From: Candidatus Limivivens intestinipullorum
GTDB lineage: Bacteria; Bacillota; Clostridia; Lachnospirales; Lachnospiraceae
Length of the DNA: 44,376 nucleotides
Assembly: GCA_018711185.1 (NCBI GenBank)
Contig: DVIQ01000112.1
Location: 1-44,376, forward strand
Direction: 5' to 3'
Shown here: one piece after another, positions 8,482 through 19,868 of the stretch
Numbering within the stretch: the stretch's first letter is position 1
Layout: each line of letters begins with the position of its first letter
Program-made: the position numbers and the translations under genes
Notes under the pieces: generated by a model
Told to the model about the DNA's origin: nothing
The model's input: only the letters and a program-made list of their open reading frames with translations
Database searches by the model: none

Positions 8482-8517
8482 AAAGCGCAGAACCGGCAAA
8501 GGCAGGCTCTGCGCTTT
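8482..8517 (+). terminator. Hairpin terminator after the aminotransferase gene
   Basis: AAAGCGCAGAACC (8482-8494) pairs with GGCTCTGCGCTTT (8505-8517) with one mismatch. The T-run is interrupted (ACTTTA), and it overlaps the -35 of the next promoter. Confidence 0.65.
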
Positions 8518-8543
8518 ACTTTACAGCCGGAAAGTGTTATGAT
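8515..8543 (+). promoter_or_regulatory. Promoter of the degV-like gene
   Basis: TTTACT (8515-8520), 17-base spacer, TATGAT (8538-8543). It overlaps the right arm of the upstream terminator. Confidence 0.55.
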
Positions 8544-8657
8544 TTTAATCGAATCAGGGTAGGCATCTATCGCGCAGCGGCGTGGCGCGCTGTGAAAAAG
8601 GAAAAAGAAAAGCGGCAGGGAGAATGTCTTTGCGGCTTTGGAGGTGGAGGTTTAAAC

Positions 8658-9545
8658 ATGAAAGATTATATTATCAGCTGCTGTTCAACTGCGGACCTTA
8701 CAGAAGAGCATTTCAAGGCCAGAGACATTTCTTATATCTGTTTTCACTTTGAGTTGGACGGAAAAGAATACGCGGACGATCTGGGCAAATCGATCCCCTT
8801 TGACAAGTTTTACAAAGCGATGCAGGATGGAGCCCAGACACGGACTTCCCAGGTGAACGCCGATGAATTCGAACAGTATTTTGAGGGATTTCTTAAGGAA
8901 GGAAAAGACGTTCTTCACCTGTGCCTCTCTTCGGGAATCTCCGGTACCATTAATTCCGCGCGGGTAGCCCAGGAGATCCTTGCCGAGAAGTATCCGGAAA
9001 GAAAACTCCTGATTGTGGATTCTCTGGCGGCGTCCTCGGGCTATGGTCTGCTTATGGATAAGCTGGCGGATCTGCGGGACCAGGGAAAGAGCATCGACGA
9101 AGTGTATGAATGGGCTATGGCGAACCGTCTGAAGCTGCACCACTGGTTTTTCTCCTCGGATCTGACCTTTTTCATAAAGGGCGGAAGGATTTCCAAGACC
9201 GCCGGCGCGCTGGGCGGACTTCTGAATATCTGCCCGCTGATGAATGTGGATTACCAAGGGCATCTGATTCCACGGTATAAAATCCGGACAAAGAAGAAAG
9301 TGATCCGCGCCATTGTGGATAAGATGGAAGAATGCGCGGAAGGCGGCAAGGATTACAGCGGAAAATGCTATATCTCGAATTCCGCGTGCGAAGAGGACGC
9401 GAAGGAAGTGGCGCGGCTTGTGGAGGAGCGTTTCCCCAAATTAAACGGAAAGGTGGAGATCTACAGCATCGGCACCACCATCGGAAGCCATACCGGCCCC
9501 GGCACAGTCGCGCTGTTTTTCTGGGGAAAAGAGAGAAATGATTAA
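8658..9545 (+). CDS. DegV family fatty-acid-binding protein
   Basis: 295 aa, soluble. DegV proteins bind a long-chain fatty acid; some (FakB) present it to the kinase FakA for phospholipid synthesis. Conserved here are the early TRTSQVN stretch, SSGISGT at the lipid head-group site, DSLAASSGYG, and FIKGGRISKTAGALGG. No FakA-like kinase is adjacent. The start at 8658 follows GGTGGAGG; the longer frame from 8592 has no ribosome site. Promoter and terminators on both sides suggest a monocistronic gene. Family assignment is firm; the lipid and the partner are unknown. Confidence 0.88.
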   Translation: MKDYIISCCSTADLTEEHFKARDISYICFHFELDGKEYADDLGKSIPFDKFYKAMQDGAQTRTSQVNADEFEQYFEGFLKEGKDVLHLCLSSGISGTINSARVAQEILAEKYPERKLLIVDSLAASSGYGLLMDKLADLRDQGKSIDEVYEWAMANRLKLHHWFFSSDLTFFIKGGRISKTAGALGGLLNICPLMNVDYQGHLIPRYKIRTKKKVIRAIVDKMEECAEGGKDYSGKCYISNSACEEDAKEVARLVEERFPKLNGKVEIYSIGTTIGSHTGPGTVALFFWGKERND

Positions 9546-9606
9546 AGGAGAGACTGAGAAAATCTTAAATTTTCCTGAATAAAAACGAATTTTTCCGGGC
9601 ACTCGG

Positions 9607-9634
9607 TTTACTTTTGGGGAGTACATGTTACAAT
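9607..9634 (+). promoter_or_regulatory. Promoter of the L,D-transpeptidase operon
   Basis: TTTACT (9607-9612), 16-base spacer, TACAAT (9629-9634). The leader contains a small dyad AAAAGCT / AGCTTTT (9635-9641 and 9652-9658) just before the ribosome site GAAGGGGAG. Confidence 0.65.
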
Positions 9635-9673
9635 AAAAGCTGAACCTGTTAAGCTTTTACGAAGGGGAGACGA

Positions 9674-11389
9674 ATGGAAAAAAATACGAGAAGAAAAAGG
9701 AGAAGAAGGCGCTCCCGGATACTGCTCTTTACGATTATGGCAGTGATTTTGCTGGCGCTGGCGGGAGCGTATATGGTGGTAAGCGCGTATTATGAGGATC
9801 GGTTTTTCCCGGGGACCTACATCAATGGCATTGACTGCGCCGGTATGACGGTTCAGGAAGTGGAGCAGATTATCGCGAACCGGGCAGAGGACTTTGTGCT
9901 GACCATTTACGAAAGGGACGGAAAAACGGAACAGATTGACGGTCCCCATATGGGATATGAGTATTTGTCGGACGGCAGCGTTCAGGCTGTAAAGGATGCC
10001 CAGAAGGATTCTTCCTGGCTGTATGCCTTTTTCCATCCGGAGCTTTCCAGCTCAAATGTCATCACGGTTTATGATAAGGAAATGCTGCGGGAGGCCATGC
10101 TGGATCTGGACTGCTTTGATCCGGAACTGGTGGTGACTCCGCAGGATGCTTACATAGAAGAGACAGATACCTCCTACCGTCTGGTGGAAGAAGTGGAAGG
10201 AAACGAGCTGGACGAGGACAAGGTGTTTGAACTGCTGACCAGCGCTGTGGATAACGGAGAGACAGAAGTGAACCTCGAGGAGAGCGGCTGCTATAAGGAG
10301 CCCTCTGTGCGGTCTGACGACGAGGCGCTGAACAACCGGTATAATACCCTGGTGAAATATTCGGAGATGTCGGTGACCTATGTTTTCGGCGATGAAAAAG
10401 AGGTGCTGGACAGCGAAACAATTATCAGCTGGATGACCATTGAGGACGACGGCAGCGTTTCCTTTAACTGGAATATGGCCGCGGATTGGCTGGCAGAGCT
10501 TGGAGATAAGTACAATACCATCGGTACGACGCAGCCCTTTACAACGTCCCTGGGCGAGACGGTGATGGTGCTTTATGAGACCTATGGCTGGAAGATCGAT
10601 GAGGCAAATGAAATCGATGAGCTGCTGGCGATTCTTCAGGCGGCGGAACCCACGGAGCGGGAGCCTTTATACTTGGAGACGGCGAATTCCAGGGGCGAGG
10701 GAGAAAACGACATCGGCGACACCTACGTGGAGATCGACTACACGAACCAGAGAATGTGGTTTTACAAGGATGGTGTCTGCCTGGTGGATACGCCCATTGT
10801 TACCGGTGACATCAGCCAGAATATGGGTTCTCCCACCGGCGTATACTGCATCTATAATAAAGAACAGAACGCTACCCTGGAGGGGGAGGACTACAAGACC
10901 CCGGTGGATTTCTGGATGCCATTCTACGGCGGGGTGGGCATTCACGATGCCAAGTGGCGCAGCAGCTTTGGAGGTACGATTTACCAGACAAACGGATCCC
11001 ACGGCTGCATTAACACGCCATGGGATCAGGCACAGATCATTTTCAATAATATCAGCATCGGCGATCCAGTCGTATGCTATAATGCAGGGGTGAATCAGGG
11101 AAACGCGTCTACCACGGTGGAGCAGCCTGATCCGGATCCGGCTGCGGATGAAAACGGAAACATTCTGGGCTCAGAGGATTCAGCCCAGGACAGCACCGCG
11201 GACACTGGCAGCACCGCGGATACTGGCAGTACGGACGGGACAGCGGACGCCGGCAGTACAGACGCAGCTTCCGATACCGATAGCTCCGCCGGGGACAGTA
11301 CCGGAGATACTCAGGCCATCGGGGAAGATTGGCCTACGGAGGTTTGGAACGGCGAGGTTACGGATGACGGTGTAATCGTTATCGGCTGA
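9674..11389 (+). CDS. Membrane-anchored L,D-transpeptidase (YkuD) with peptidoglycan-binding repeats
   Basis: Crosslinks or modifies peptidoglycan outside the membrane, using a catalytic cysteine and tetrapeptide stems. Order in 571 aa: basic N-terminus (RRKRRRRRS), one membrane helix (about residues 17-36), two tandem putative peptidoglycan-binding domains (about 50-330, beginning YINGIDCAGMT), and the YkuD domain (about 345-460). The active site is SHGCINTP with H443 and C445, plus an upstream GVGIHDA. A tail of about 100 residues rich in Asp, Gly, Ser and Thr repeats units such as DTGSTA, and ends with a short ordered stretch (WPTEVWNGEV). It is followed after 93 bases, with no promoter seen, by ddl and murF, so an envelope operon is likely. 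Confidence 0.93.
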   Translation: MEKNTRRKRRRRRSRILLFTIMAVILLALAGAYMVVSAYYEDRFFPGTYINGIDCAGMTVQEVEQIIANRAEDFVLTIYERDGKTEQIDGPHMGYEYLSDGSVQAVKDAQKDSSWLYAFFHPELSSSNVITVYDKEMLREAMLDLDCFDPELVVTPQDAYIEETDTSYRLVEEVEGNELDEDKVFELLTSAVDNGETEVNLEESGCYKEPSVRSDDEALNNRYNTLVKYSEMSVTYVFGDEKEVLDSETIISWMTIEDDGSVSFNWNMAADWLAELGDKYNTIGTTQPFTTSLGETVMVLYETYGWKIDEANEIDELLAILQAAEPTEREPLYLETANSRGEGENDIGDTYVEIDYTNQRMWFYKDGVCLVDTPIVTGDISQNMGSPTGVYCIYNKEQNATLEGEDYKTPVDFWMPFYGGVGIHDAKWRSSFGGTIYQTNGSHGCINTPWDQAQIIFNNISIGDPVVCYNAGVNQGNASTTVEQPDPDPAADENGNILGSEDSAQDSTADTGSTADTGSTDGTADAGSTDAASDTDSSAGDSTGDTQAIGEDWPTEVWNGEVTDDGVIVIG

Positions 11390-11482
11390 GAGGAGACGGC
11401 GGCTGGGGAGGAAGCCCGCGGAAAAGCCGTAGCGGTTCCGTTCGCTGAGCTGCCATAAAAAATCATCACAGGGAGGATTATT

Positions 11483-12535
11483 ATGAATATCGTGGTATTG
11501 GCGGGAGGTACCAGCACAGAACGGGAGATTTCCATTGTTTCCGGAACACAGATCTGCATAGCTCTGCGCGGCAGGGGACACAGAGCGGTTCTGGTGGATA
11601 TTTACAGCGGAGACCGGAGGCTTATGGAGGGAGAGCGTTTCCCGGAAGCCTATGATGTGGAGGAGGCTGCGGCCTATATACGCGGCTTTGACCAGGCCAT
11701 CCGTGAGAACTATGACCCGTCCAGACCGTTTTTCGGACCGGGCGTGCTGGAACTTTGCCAGAGCGCGGATATTGTTTTCATGGCCCTTCACGGCTCAAAT
11801 GGAGAGGACGGAAAGGTGCAGGCAGTCTTTGATCTGCTGCGGATTCCTTACACGGGCAGCGGCCCCCTTGGAAGCGCCATGGCCATGGATAAAGGAATTT
11901 CCAAACAGCTTTTCCGTCAAAGCGGCCTGCCCACTCCGGAAGGCTTTGTTCTTAGAAAGGAAGAGAAAGACCGGTCTTTGGAGAGCCGGAGCCTGTGTCT
12001 CCCCTGTGTGGTGAAGCCCTGCTGCGGCGGATCCAGCGTGGGCGTTTCCATTGCCCATACGCGGGAGGAATATGAAAAGGCTTTGGACGATGCCTTTTCC
12101 TATGAGGACGAGCTGGTGGTGGAGCGCTACATTAGGGGACGGGAATTTTCCGTGGGCGTTGTGGATGGCGAGGCTTATCCCATCATTGAGCTGGAGCCGA
12201 TTCAGGGATTTTATGATTACCACAATAAATACGCCGCGGGAAGCACCATTGAGACCTGTCCGGCTAAGCTTTCCGACTCCCTGACGGGACAGATGCAGGA
12301 GTACGCCTGCCTGGCGTACCGGATTTTGCGGCTTGAGAAATACGCCAGAATCGACTTTATGATGGATGAGAAGGAAGAGATTTACTGTCTGGAGGCCAAC
12401 ACCCTTCCAGGCATGACTCCAACCAGCCTGCTTCCCCAGGAGGCGGCGGCTCTTGGAATGAGCTTCGGGGATCTATGCGAAAAGCTGATTCAGGTATCTT
12501 TGAGCGATTATAAGAAGACGGGAGCACAGGTATGA
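11483..12535 (+). CDS. ddl: D-alanine--D-alanine ligase
   Basis: ATP-grasp ligase that makes D-Ala-D-Ala for the peptidoglycan stem. The 350-aa protein begins with the diagnostic VVLAGGTSTEREISI. FMALHGSNGEDGKVQ, PYTGSGPLGSAMAMDK, CVVKPCCGGSSVGV (ATP-binding loop) and EANTLPGMTPTSLLP (metal-binding end of the ATP-grasp domain) follow. GGGAGG precedes the ATG. The stop overlaps the murF start (ATGA), which implies translational coupling. MurF attaches this enzyme's product, so the two steps are adjacent in the pathway. It uses MTPTS where many homologues have MT.HS, a minor variation. Confidence 0.95.
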   Translation: MNIVVLAGGTSTEREISIVSGTQICIALRGRGHRAVLVDIYSGDRRLMEGERFPEAYDVEEAAAYIRGFDQAIRENYDPSRPFFGPGVLELCQSADIVFMALHGSNGEDGKVQAVFDLLRIPYTGSGPLGSAMAMDKGISKQLFRQSGLPTPEGFVLRKEEKDRSLESRSLCLPCVVKPCCGGSSVGVSIAHTREEYEKALDDAFSYEDELVVERYIRGREFSVGVVDGEAYPIIELEPIQGFYDYHNKYAAGSTIETCPAKLSDSLTGQMQEYACLAYRILRLEKYARIDFMMDEKEEIYCLEANTLPGMTPTSLLPQEAAALGMSFGDLCEKLIQVSLSDYKKTGAQV

Positions 12536-13911
12536 AAAATCTTACGTTAGAGAATATCGCGGCCGCGGCGGGGGGAAGCTTTCACGGAAACGCCGGGGAC
12601 GCCCGCAGGGAAATCACAGAAGTGGTGACGGACAGCCGCCAGGCTTCCCCGGGCTGTCTGTTTATTGCCATAAAGGGTGAGCGGGCGGACGGCCACAGCT
12701 TTATCAGTCAGGTATGGGAAAAGGGCGCGCTGTGCGTTTTGTGCGAGTGTCAGCCGGATACGGAGAGCGGAAACTGGATTCTTGTGGATTCCACACTGGA
12801 GGCTATAAAGAAAATCGCCCGGTTTTACCGGGATCAGCTTGACATCAAGGTGGTGGGGATCACCGGAAGCGTGGGCAAGACCAGCACAAAGGAGGCCATT
12901 GCCTCTGTGCTTGCCCAGAAGTACTGTGTGCTGAAAACCCAGGGGAATTTTAACAATGAGCTGGGCCTTCCCCTTACGGTATTCCGGTTAAATGAGAGCC
13001 ATCAGGTGGCCGTTCTGGAAATGGGAATCAGTGATTTCGGGGAAATGCACCGGCTGGCGGAAATCGCCCGGCCGGATATCTGCGTGATCACAAACATCGG
13101 CCAGTGCCATCTGGAAAATCTGCGCGACCGGGACGGGGTCTGCCGCGCGAAAACAGAGATGTTCGATCATATGAATCCCGGCGGTACCGTGATTCTGAAC
13201 GGGGACGACGACAAGCTTTCCGCCATACGCCAGGTCCAGGGAAAAGAACCGGTATTTTTCGGCCTTGGAAGGGAGTGCAGCGTATACGGGGACGAGATCC
13301 GGCCTCTTGGGCTGAAGGGGGTTTCCTGTGTGATCCATATGGACGGCCGCTCCTGTCCGGTGACGATTCCTATTCCGGGGAAGCATATGGTTTCCAATGC
13401 CCTGGCTGCTGCTGCTGTAGGAAGAGTCCTGGGGCTTTCCGTGGAGCAGATCCGGGAGGGTCTGGAGAAGCTTCAGCCTGTGGGCGGGAGATTCCGCCTG
13501 ATTGAAACGGACAAAATGACGATTGTGGACGACTGCTATAACGCGAACCCGGTTTCGGTAAAAGCGTCCCTGGACGTTTTGAGCTGCGCCCAGGGCAGAA
13601 AAGTTGCGATTCTGGGCGATATGTTCGAGCTGGGAGAGCGGGAAAACGCCCTGCATGAGTCGGTGGGAAGCCATGCGGCCCAGGTAGGCGTGGATCTGCT
13701 GATCTGCGTAGGTGCCCGGAGCCGCCACACGGCCGAGGGCGCGGAAAAGACCTCGGGCTGCGGCCAGGTGATGCGGGTGGACACCCTGGATGAGCTGTTT
13801 GAGAAACTGCCGGGACTCCTCCAAAAAGGGGATACCGTTCTGGTAAAAGCATCCCATGGAATGCACTTCGAGAAGGTTATTGAAAAACTGGTAATGGTTC
13901 AGCAAAGCTGA
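12532..13911 (+). CDS. murF: UDP-N-acetylmuramoyl-tripeptide--D-alanyl-D-alanine ligase
   Basis: Adds D-Ala-D-Ala to the UDP-MurNAc-tripeptide, the last cytoplasmic step of stem-peptide synthesis. 459 aa in three Mur-ligase domains: an N-terminal UDP-binding domain (VVTDSRQASPGCLFIAIKG), a central ATP domain with the P-loop GITGSVGKTSTK (K116) and NFNNELGLPLTV, and a C-terminal domain (DDCYNANPVSVKASLD, AILGDMFELGE). The ATG overlaps the ddl stop. Odd point: the last six codons and the stop (VMVQQS-stop, from 13891) lie inside a copy of the palindromic hairpin that occurs elsewhere in the window, so the element has probably replaced the native C-terminus. Confidence 0.95.
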   Translation: MKNLTLENIAAAAGGSFHGNAGDARREITEVVTDSRQASPGCLFIAIKGERADGHSFISQVWEKGALCVLCECQPDTESGNWILVDSTLEAIKKIARFYRDQLDIKVVGITGSVGKTSTKEAIASVLAQKYCVLKTQGNFNNELGLPLTVFRLNESHQVAVLEMGISDFGEMHRLAEIARPDICVITNIGQCHLENLRDRDGVCRAKTEMFDHMNPGGTVILNGDDDKLSAIRQVQGKEPVFFGLGRECSVYGDEIRPLGLKGVSCVIHMDGRSCPVTIPIPGKHMVSNALAAAAVGRVLGLSVEQIREGLEKLQPVGGRFRLIETDKMTIVDDCYNANPVSVKASLDVLSCAQGRKVAILGDMFELGERENALHESVGSHAAQVGVDLLICVGARSRHTAEGAEKTSGCGQVMRVDTLDELFEKLPGLLQKGDTVLVKASHGMHFEKVIEKLVMVQQS

Positions 13912-13917
13912 ACGGTA
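13891..13917 (+). repeat. Palindromic element hairpin forming the 3' end of murF
   Basis: GTAATGGTTCAGC, loop AAA, GCTGAACGGTAA, matching the terminal hairpin of the 135-bp element. The murF stop TGA (13909-13911) is inside the right arm. The remainder of the element is absent. Confidence 0.7.
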
Positions 13918-13948
13918 AAAATTGAGCTGGGTTTGGATATGTGTAAAG

Positions 13949-13994
13949 AAAAGGCGGATCCTGCCGTCCGGTAGCGGAGGCGGGGCCGCCTTTT
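13949..13994 (+). terminator. Terminator of the ldt-ddl-murF operon
   Basis: Outer arms AAAAGGCGG (13949-13957) and CCGCCTTTT (13986-13994) enclose a shorter inner stem (CCTGCCG / GCGGAGG). It ends in TTTT. Confidence 0.7.
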
Positions 13995-14024
13995 CCTTCA
14001 AAGAAATCATACCGGAAATCCCTC

Positions 14025-14053
14025 TTTACATTCTCTCTACCTTTCGGTATAAT
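14025..14053 (+). promoter_or_regulatory. Promoter of plsC
   Basis: TTTACA (14025-14030), 17-base spacer, TATAAT (14048-14053); about 80 bases of leader before the ATG. Confidence 0.85.
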
Positions 14054-14132
14054 AAACAAAGAGTTCCGTCCGCGAAACGGAGCCTGGCCTTACATAGACT
14101 GTGAAAAACTTATAGGAAAAGGTGTTACTGTC

Positions 14133-14873
14133 ATGATTCGATTTATTCTTATCTGCATTGTCGTCGTAGGCTACCTGATTCTTACAATCCCCGTCCTGGG
14201 CATTCTCTGGCTGATTGGCCGGAAAAACCGCCGCATTCAGGATATTGTATCCCTGCGCATGGTTCAGTGGACTTTCCGCTTTATTCTCTGGATTGCCGGG
14301 ACAAAGGTCACCGTGATCGGTCAGGAGCGTGTACCCAGGGATACTCCCGTGCTGTATATCGGAAATCATCGGAGCTTTTTCGATATTCTGCTGACCTACA
14401 GCCGCTGCCCGGACCTTACCGGCTATGTGGCGAAGGACGGCATGCTGAAAATCCCCCTTTTGTCTACCTGGATGAAGCGGCTGTACTGTCTGTTCCTGAA
14501 CCGGAAGGACATAAAAGCCGGCCTGCAGACAATCCTTGCGGGCATCGAGCAGATTAAAAACGGGATTTCCATGTGTATTTTTCCGGAGGGTACCAGAAAC
14601 CGGGACGGCGAGCTTCCGCTTCTGCCCTTCCACGAGGGAAGTCTGAAGATGGCGGAGAAATCCGGCTGCCCCATTGTCACCATGTCCATGAACAATACGG
14701 CGGAAATCTTTGAGGCGCATTTTCCCAAAATCAAGCCCTGCCATGTGGTTCTGGAATACGGCGAGCCCATTTATCCAAAGGAGCTCTCCAAAGAGGACCG
14801 GAAGTTCCTGGGCGCGTACTGCCAGCGCCAGATGGAGGAGACAATCCGGCGGAACAGCTGCCTTATTGGATAA
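14133..14873 (+). CDS. plsC: 1-acyl-sn-glycerol-3-phosphate acyltransferase
   Basis: Acylates lysophosphatidic acid to phosphatidic acid at the membrane. The 246-aa protein has an N-terminal hydrophobic helix (about residues 3-26), the catalytic HX4D motif NHRSFFD (H79, D84) and FPEGTRNRDGEL for glycerol-phosphate binding. A later hydrophobic VTMSMNN segment and a QRQMEETI end are typical of the family. It has its own promoter and no partner gene. The next feature downstream is an independent RNA gene. Confidence 0.92.
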   Translation: MIRFILICIVVVGYLILTIPVLGILWLIGRKNRRIQDIVSLRMVQWTFRFILWIAGTKVTVIGQERVPRDTPVLYIGNHRSFFDILLTYSRCPDLTGYVAKDGMLKIPLLSTWMKRLYCLFLNRKDIKAGLQTILAGIEQIKNGISMCIFPEGTRNRDGELPLLPFHEGSLKMAEKSGCPIVTMSMNNTAEIFEAHFPKIKPCHVVLEYGEPIYPKELSKEDRKFLGAYCQRQMEETIRRNSCLIG

Positions 14874-14889
14874 ATAAGGAAAAAAACTC

Positions 14890-14918
14890 TTGTAAATGTT
14901 GGAAAAGTCGGTTATAAT
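14890..14918 (+). promoter_or_regulatory. Promoter of an orphan structured RNA
   Basis: TTGTAA (14890-14895), 17-base spacer, TATAAT (14913-14918), only 17 bases after the plsC stop. No open frame follows; instead a compact hairpin with a T-tract begins about 20 bases downstream. Confidence 0.8.
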
Positions 14919-14924
14919 ACTATT

Positions 14925-14997
14925 GTCATACGTCTCTCTGGCTGGGAGGCACCCGGAAGTAGGGAGCAGATTCCGGGTGCTGACCGGCTAGTTTTTT
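14925..14997 (+). ncRNA. Small structured RNA of unknown class (weakly SRP-RNA-like)
   Basis: From the expected start (about 14925) to the T-tract is about 73 nt. Outer stem CTGGCTGG (14938-14945) pairs with CCGGCTAG (14984-14991). A symmetric internal loop GAG/TGA could form tandem G-A pairs. The inner stem GCACCCGGAA (14949-14958) pairs with TTCCGGGTGC (14971-14980) and closes a 12-nt purine-rich loop with GGGAGCAG; TTTTTT follows. CCCGGAAG...GGGAGCAG...TGACC recalls the bacterial SRP RNA tip, but the loop does not fit a plain GGAA tetraloop and the length is small. It could also be just the plsC terminator, but it has its own consensus promoter. Confidence 0.6.
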
Positions 14998-15049
14998 GTT
15001 TCGCAGAAAATTTCGTTTCCTACGCCGCAAAAAAGGCGGGTCTAAGTCA

Positions 15050-15122
15050 GCACTCCCGAATCACGTTCTTACGGTCCGCGCAGCATGTGCGCAGACCTGG
15101 TCTGAAATGTTACAAATGTTAC
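15050..15122 (-). repeat. Palindromic element, left half, against the lacZ stop
   Basis: Read on the minus strand it begins two bases after the lacZ TAA: GTAACATTT-GTAACATTTCAG (a duplicated end), then the first hairpin GGTCTGCGCA / TGCGCGGACC, then CGTAAGAACGTGATTC. The right half of the 135-bp element is missing. Orientation relative to the upstream gene is the same as at 40591. Confidence 0.75.
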
Positions 15123-15123
15123 G

Positions 15124-18232
<3,109 letters not shown>

Positions 18233-18242
18233 TATCCTATAT

Positions 18243-18271
18243 TAGACAAAAGCTGCACAAAATGATATAAT
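18243..18271 (+). promoter_or_regulatory. Promoter of the AraC gene
   Basis: TAGACA (18243-18248), 17-base spacer, TATAAT (18266-18271). It lies back to back with the lacZ promoter, with 10 bases between the two -35 boxes. Confidence 0.7.
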
Positions 18272-18296
18272 GAGAAAAACAGAGAGGTGGGTGTCT

Positions 18297-19187
18297 ATGT
18301 ATGCGAATACAGGGTATCTCTGGGGGGCAGATGTTGATGAGGAGAGGACGGACATACCGCTTGCCGTGGTGAGCTGCGGGAATTATAAACTGCGTAAGAT
18401 GCCGGTTCTGAAGACGGTACGTCCTTACGGAAGGAAGGATTATCAGATGATGTATGTGGCGTCAGGAAACGTCTACTATATGGAAGAAAACAGGCAGCAT
18501 ACAGCTTTGGCCGGCAGCCTGATTCTCTTTCCTCCGAATATTCCGCAGAATTATATGTATTACAGGGAAGAACAGACAGAGGTATACTGGGTGCACTTTA
18601 CGGGAAACAGAGCGGAGGACACGGCAAGGGAAGTTTTCGGCGGCGTGAATGCGGCATGCGTGCTTCCTGTCGGAAGATCATCTGCGTATCCGTATCTGTA
18701 TTTACAGATGATCCATGAACTGCAGATGAAGAAGCCGTGCTTTGAAGAACTCCTGGAGCTGCGCCTAAGAGAACTGCTGGCGCTGGCTAAGCGGTATCAG
18801 AGAGAGGCATTGGGTGCGGATTGGCGGATGAAGAAGGAAGTGGAGACGGCAGTGCGGTACTTCAATGAAAATTACAGCAAACCGGTGAATATCTCAGAGT
18901 ACGCGAAGGCACAGAATATGAGTACCTGCTGGTTTATCCGCAGTTTCCGTCAGTACACGGGAATGCCGCCCCTGCAGTATCTGACGAAGATACGGATGGC
19001 AAAGGCGGCAAGCCTTTTGGAAAGCACAAATTATAACGTAGGAGAAATCGGAGCTGTGGTGGGCTACGAAAATCCCCTGTATTTCAGCCGGATATTCAAA
19101 AAACAAACAGGGTATTCGCCTGCTGAATACAGAAAAAGGCGCTTGGGGGGAGGAATAGGTTTTTATGAAGAACTATTTGTTGTTTGA
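18297..19187 (+). CDS. AraC family transcriptional regulator (probable lacZ regulator)
   Basis: 296 aa: N-terminal cupin-like sensing domain (about residues 20-170, with GSLILFPPN and VYWVHFTGN) and a C-terminal pair of helix-turn-helix units (about 190-290; ISEYAKAQNMSTCWFIRSFR and VGEIGAVVGYENPLYFSRIFKKQTG). The domain order is that of the sugar-sensing AraC/RhaS group. The start at 18297 follows GAGGTGGG; an earlier in-frame ATG (18270) overlaps the -10 box. It is divergent from lacZ, and such pairs usually have the regulator activating the glycosidase. The 3' end overlaps the next gene by 23 bases. Confidence 0.9.
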   Translation: MYANTGYLWGADVDEERTDIPLAVVSCGNYKLRKMPVLKTVRPYGRKDYQMMYVASGNVYYMEENRQHTALAGSLILFPPNIPQNYMYYREEQTEVYWVHFTGNRAEDTAREVFGGVNAACVLPVGRSSAYPYLYLQMIHELQMKKPCFEELLELRLRELLALAKRYQREALGADWRMKKEVETAVRYFNENYSKPVNISEYAKAQNMSTCWFIRSFRQYTGMPPLQYLTKIRMAKAASLLESTNYNVGEIGAVVGYENPLYFSRIFKKQTGYSPAEYRKRRLGGGIGFYEELFVV

Positions 19188-19818
19188 TTTGGACGGCACT
19201 CTGACGGATCCCATGGAGGGAATCACGAACTCGGTGGCCTACGCGCTGGACGCGTATGGCATCCATGTGGAGGATCGGAGGACGCTCATTCCGTTTATCG
19301 GTCCGCCTCTGGTGGATTCCTTTATGGAATTCTATGGCTTTTCACGTGAGAAAGCGGAGGAGGCTGTCTGGAAATACCGGGAATATTTCTCGGACAAAGG
19401 CATTTTTGAAAATAAGGTCATACCCGGAATTCCCAGGGCTCTGGAAATGCTGTGCGACAAAGGCCACATTCTGCTGCTGGCTACCTCGAAGCCGGAAGTC
19501 TACGCCAGACAGATCATGGAGCGGTTTGGCCTTGCACCGTATTTTACCGGGATTTACGGCGCGGATCTGGAAGGACGGCGCACGGCAAAGGCGGATGTGA
19601 TCTCCTATGCCATGACCGGCGAGGGTATCCGGGATGCTTCCCAAGCATTGATGACCGGAGACCGCAGCCATGATATTGTGGGGGCTAAGGCCTGCAAAAT
19701 GGCTGCGGTGGGCGTTCTGTTCGGCTATGGGAGCCGACAGGAGCTGGAGGAAGCCGGCGCGGACGCGATTGCAGACACAGTTGAAGAGATGGCCAGACTG
19801 CTTGCGGAATATCCCTGA
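19165..19818 (+). CDS. HAD-superfamily hydrolase, phosphoglycolate phosphatase-like
   Basis: 217 aa. Motif I FDLDGTLTD supplies nucleophile D8 and D10, then LLATSKP (motif II), a Lys in the RRTAKAD region (motif III) and MTGDRSHDIVGA (motif IV). An alpha-helical cap lies between motifs I and II (residues about 18-85), as in the Gph/PpaX subfamily. Substrates in this group range from phosphoglycolate to pyrophosphate and nucleotides, so the substrate is open. It starts inside the 3' end of the AraC gene, with GGGGAGGAATAGG as ribosome site, implying co-transcription. Confidence 0.88.
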   Translation: MKNYLLFDLDGTLTDPMEGITNSVAYALDAYGIHVEDRRTLIPFIGPPLVDSFMEFYGFSREKAEEAVWKYREYFSDKGIFENKVIPGIPRALEMLCDKGHILLLATSKPEVYARQIMERFGLAPYFTGIYGADLEGRRTAKADVISYAMTGEGIRDASQALMTGDRSHDIVGAKACKMAAVGVLFGYGSRQELEEAGADAIADTVEEMARLLAEYP

Positions 19819-19868
19819 GGAAAAATCCATATAATGGAAGAAAAGCCGGCAGGAGCCTGTGATTTGAA

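Noticed and set aside
11170..11330. Tandem DNA repeat array in the transpeptidase tail
   Set aside because: The repeats are short, imperfect and in frame; they encode a low-complexity Asp/Ser/Thr/Gly linker and not a separate element.
13891..13917. Intrinsic terminator at the murF end
   Set aside because: The hairpin has no T-run and matches the repeat element; the real terminator is at 13949-13994.
14925..14997. Firm call as SRP (4.5S) RNA
   Set aside because: Only part of the apical consensus is visible, the loop does not form the expected GGAA tetraloop, and the length is short; kept as an unclassified RNA.
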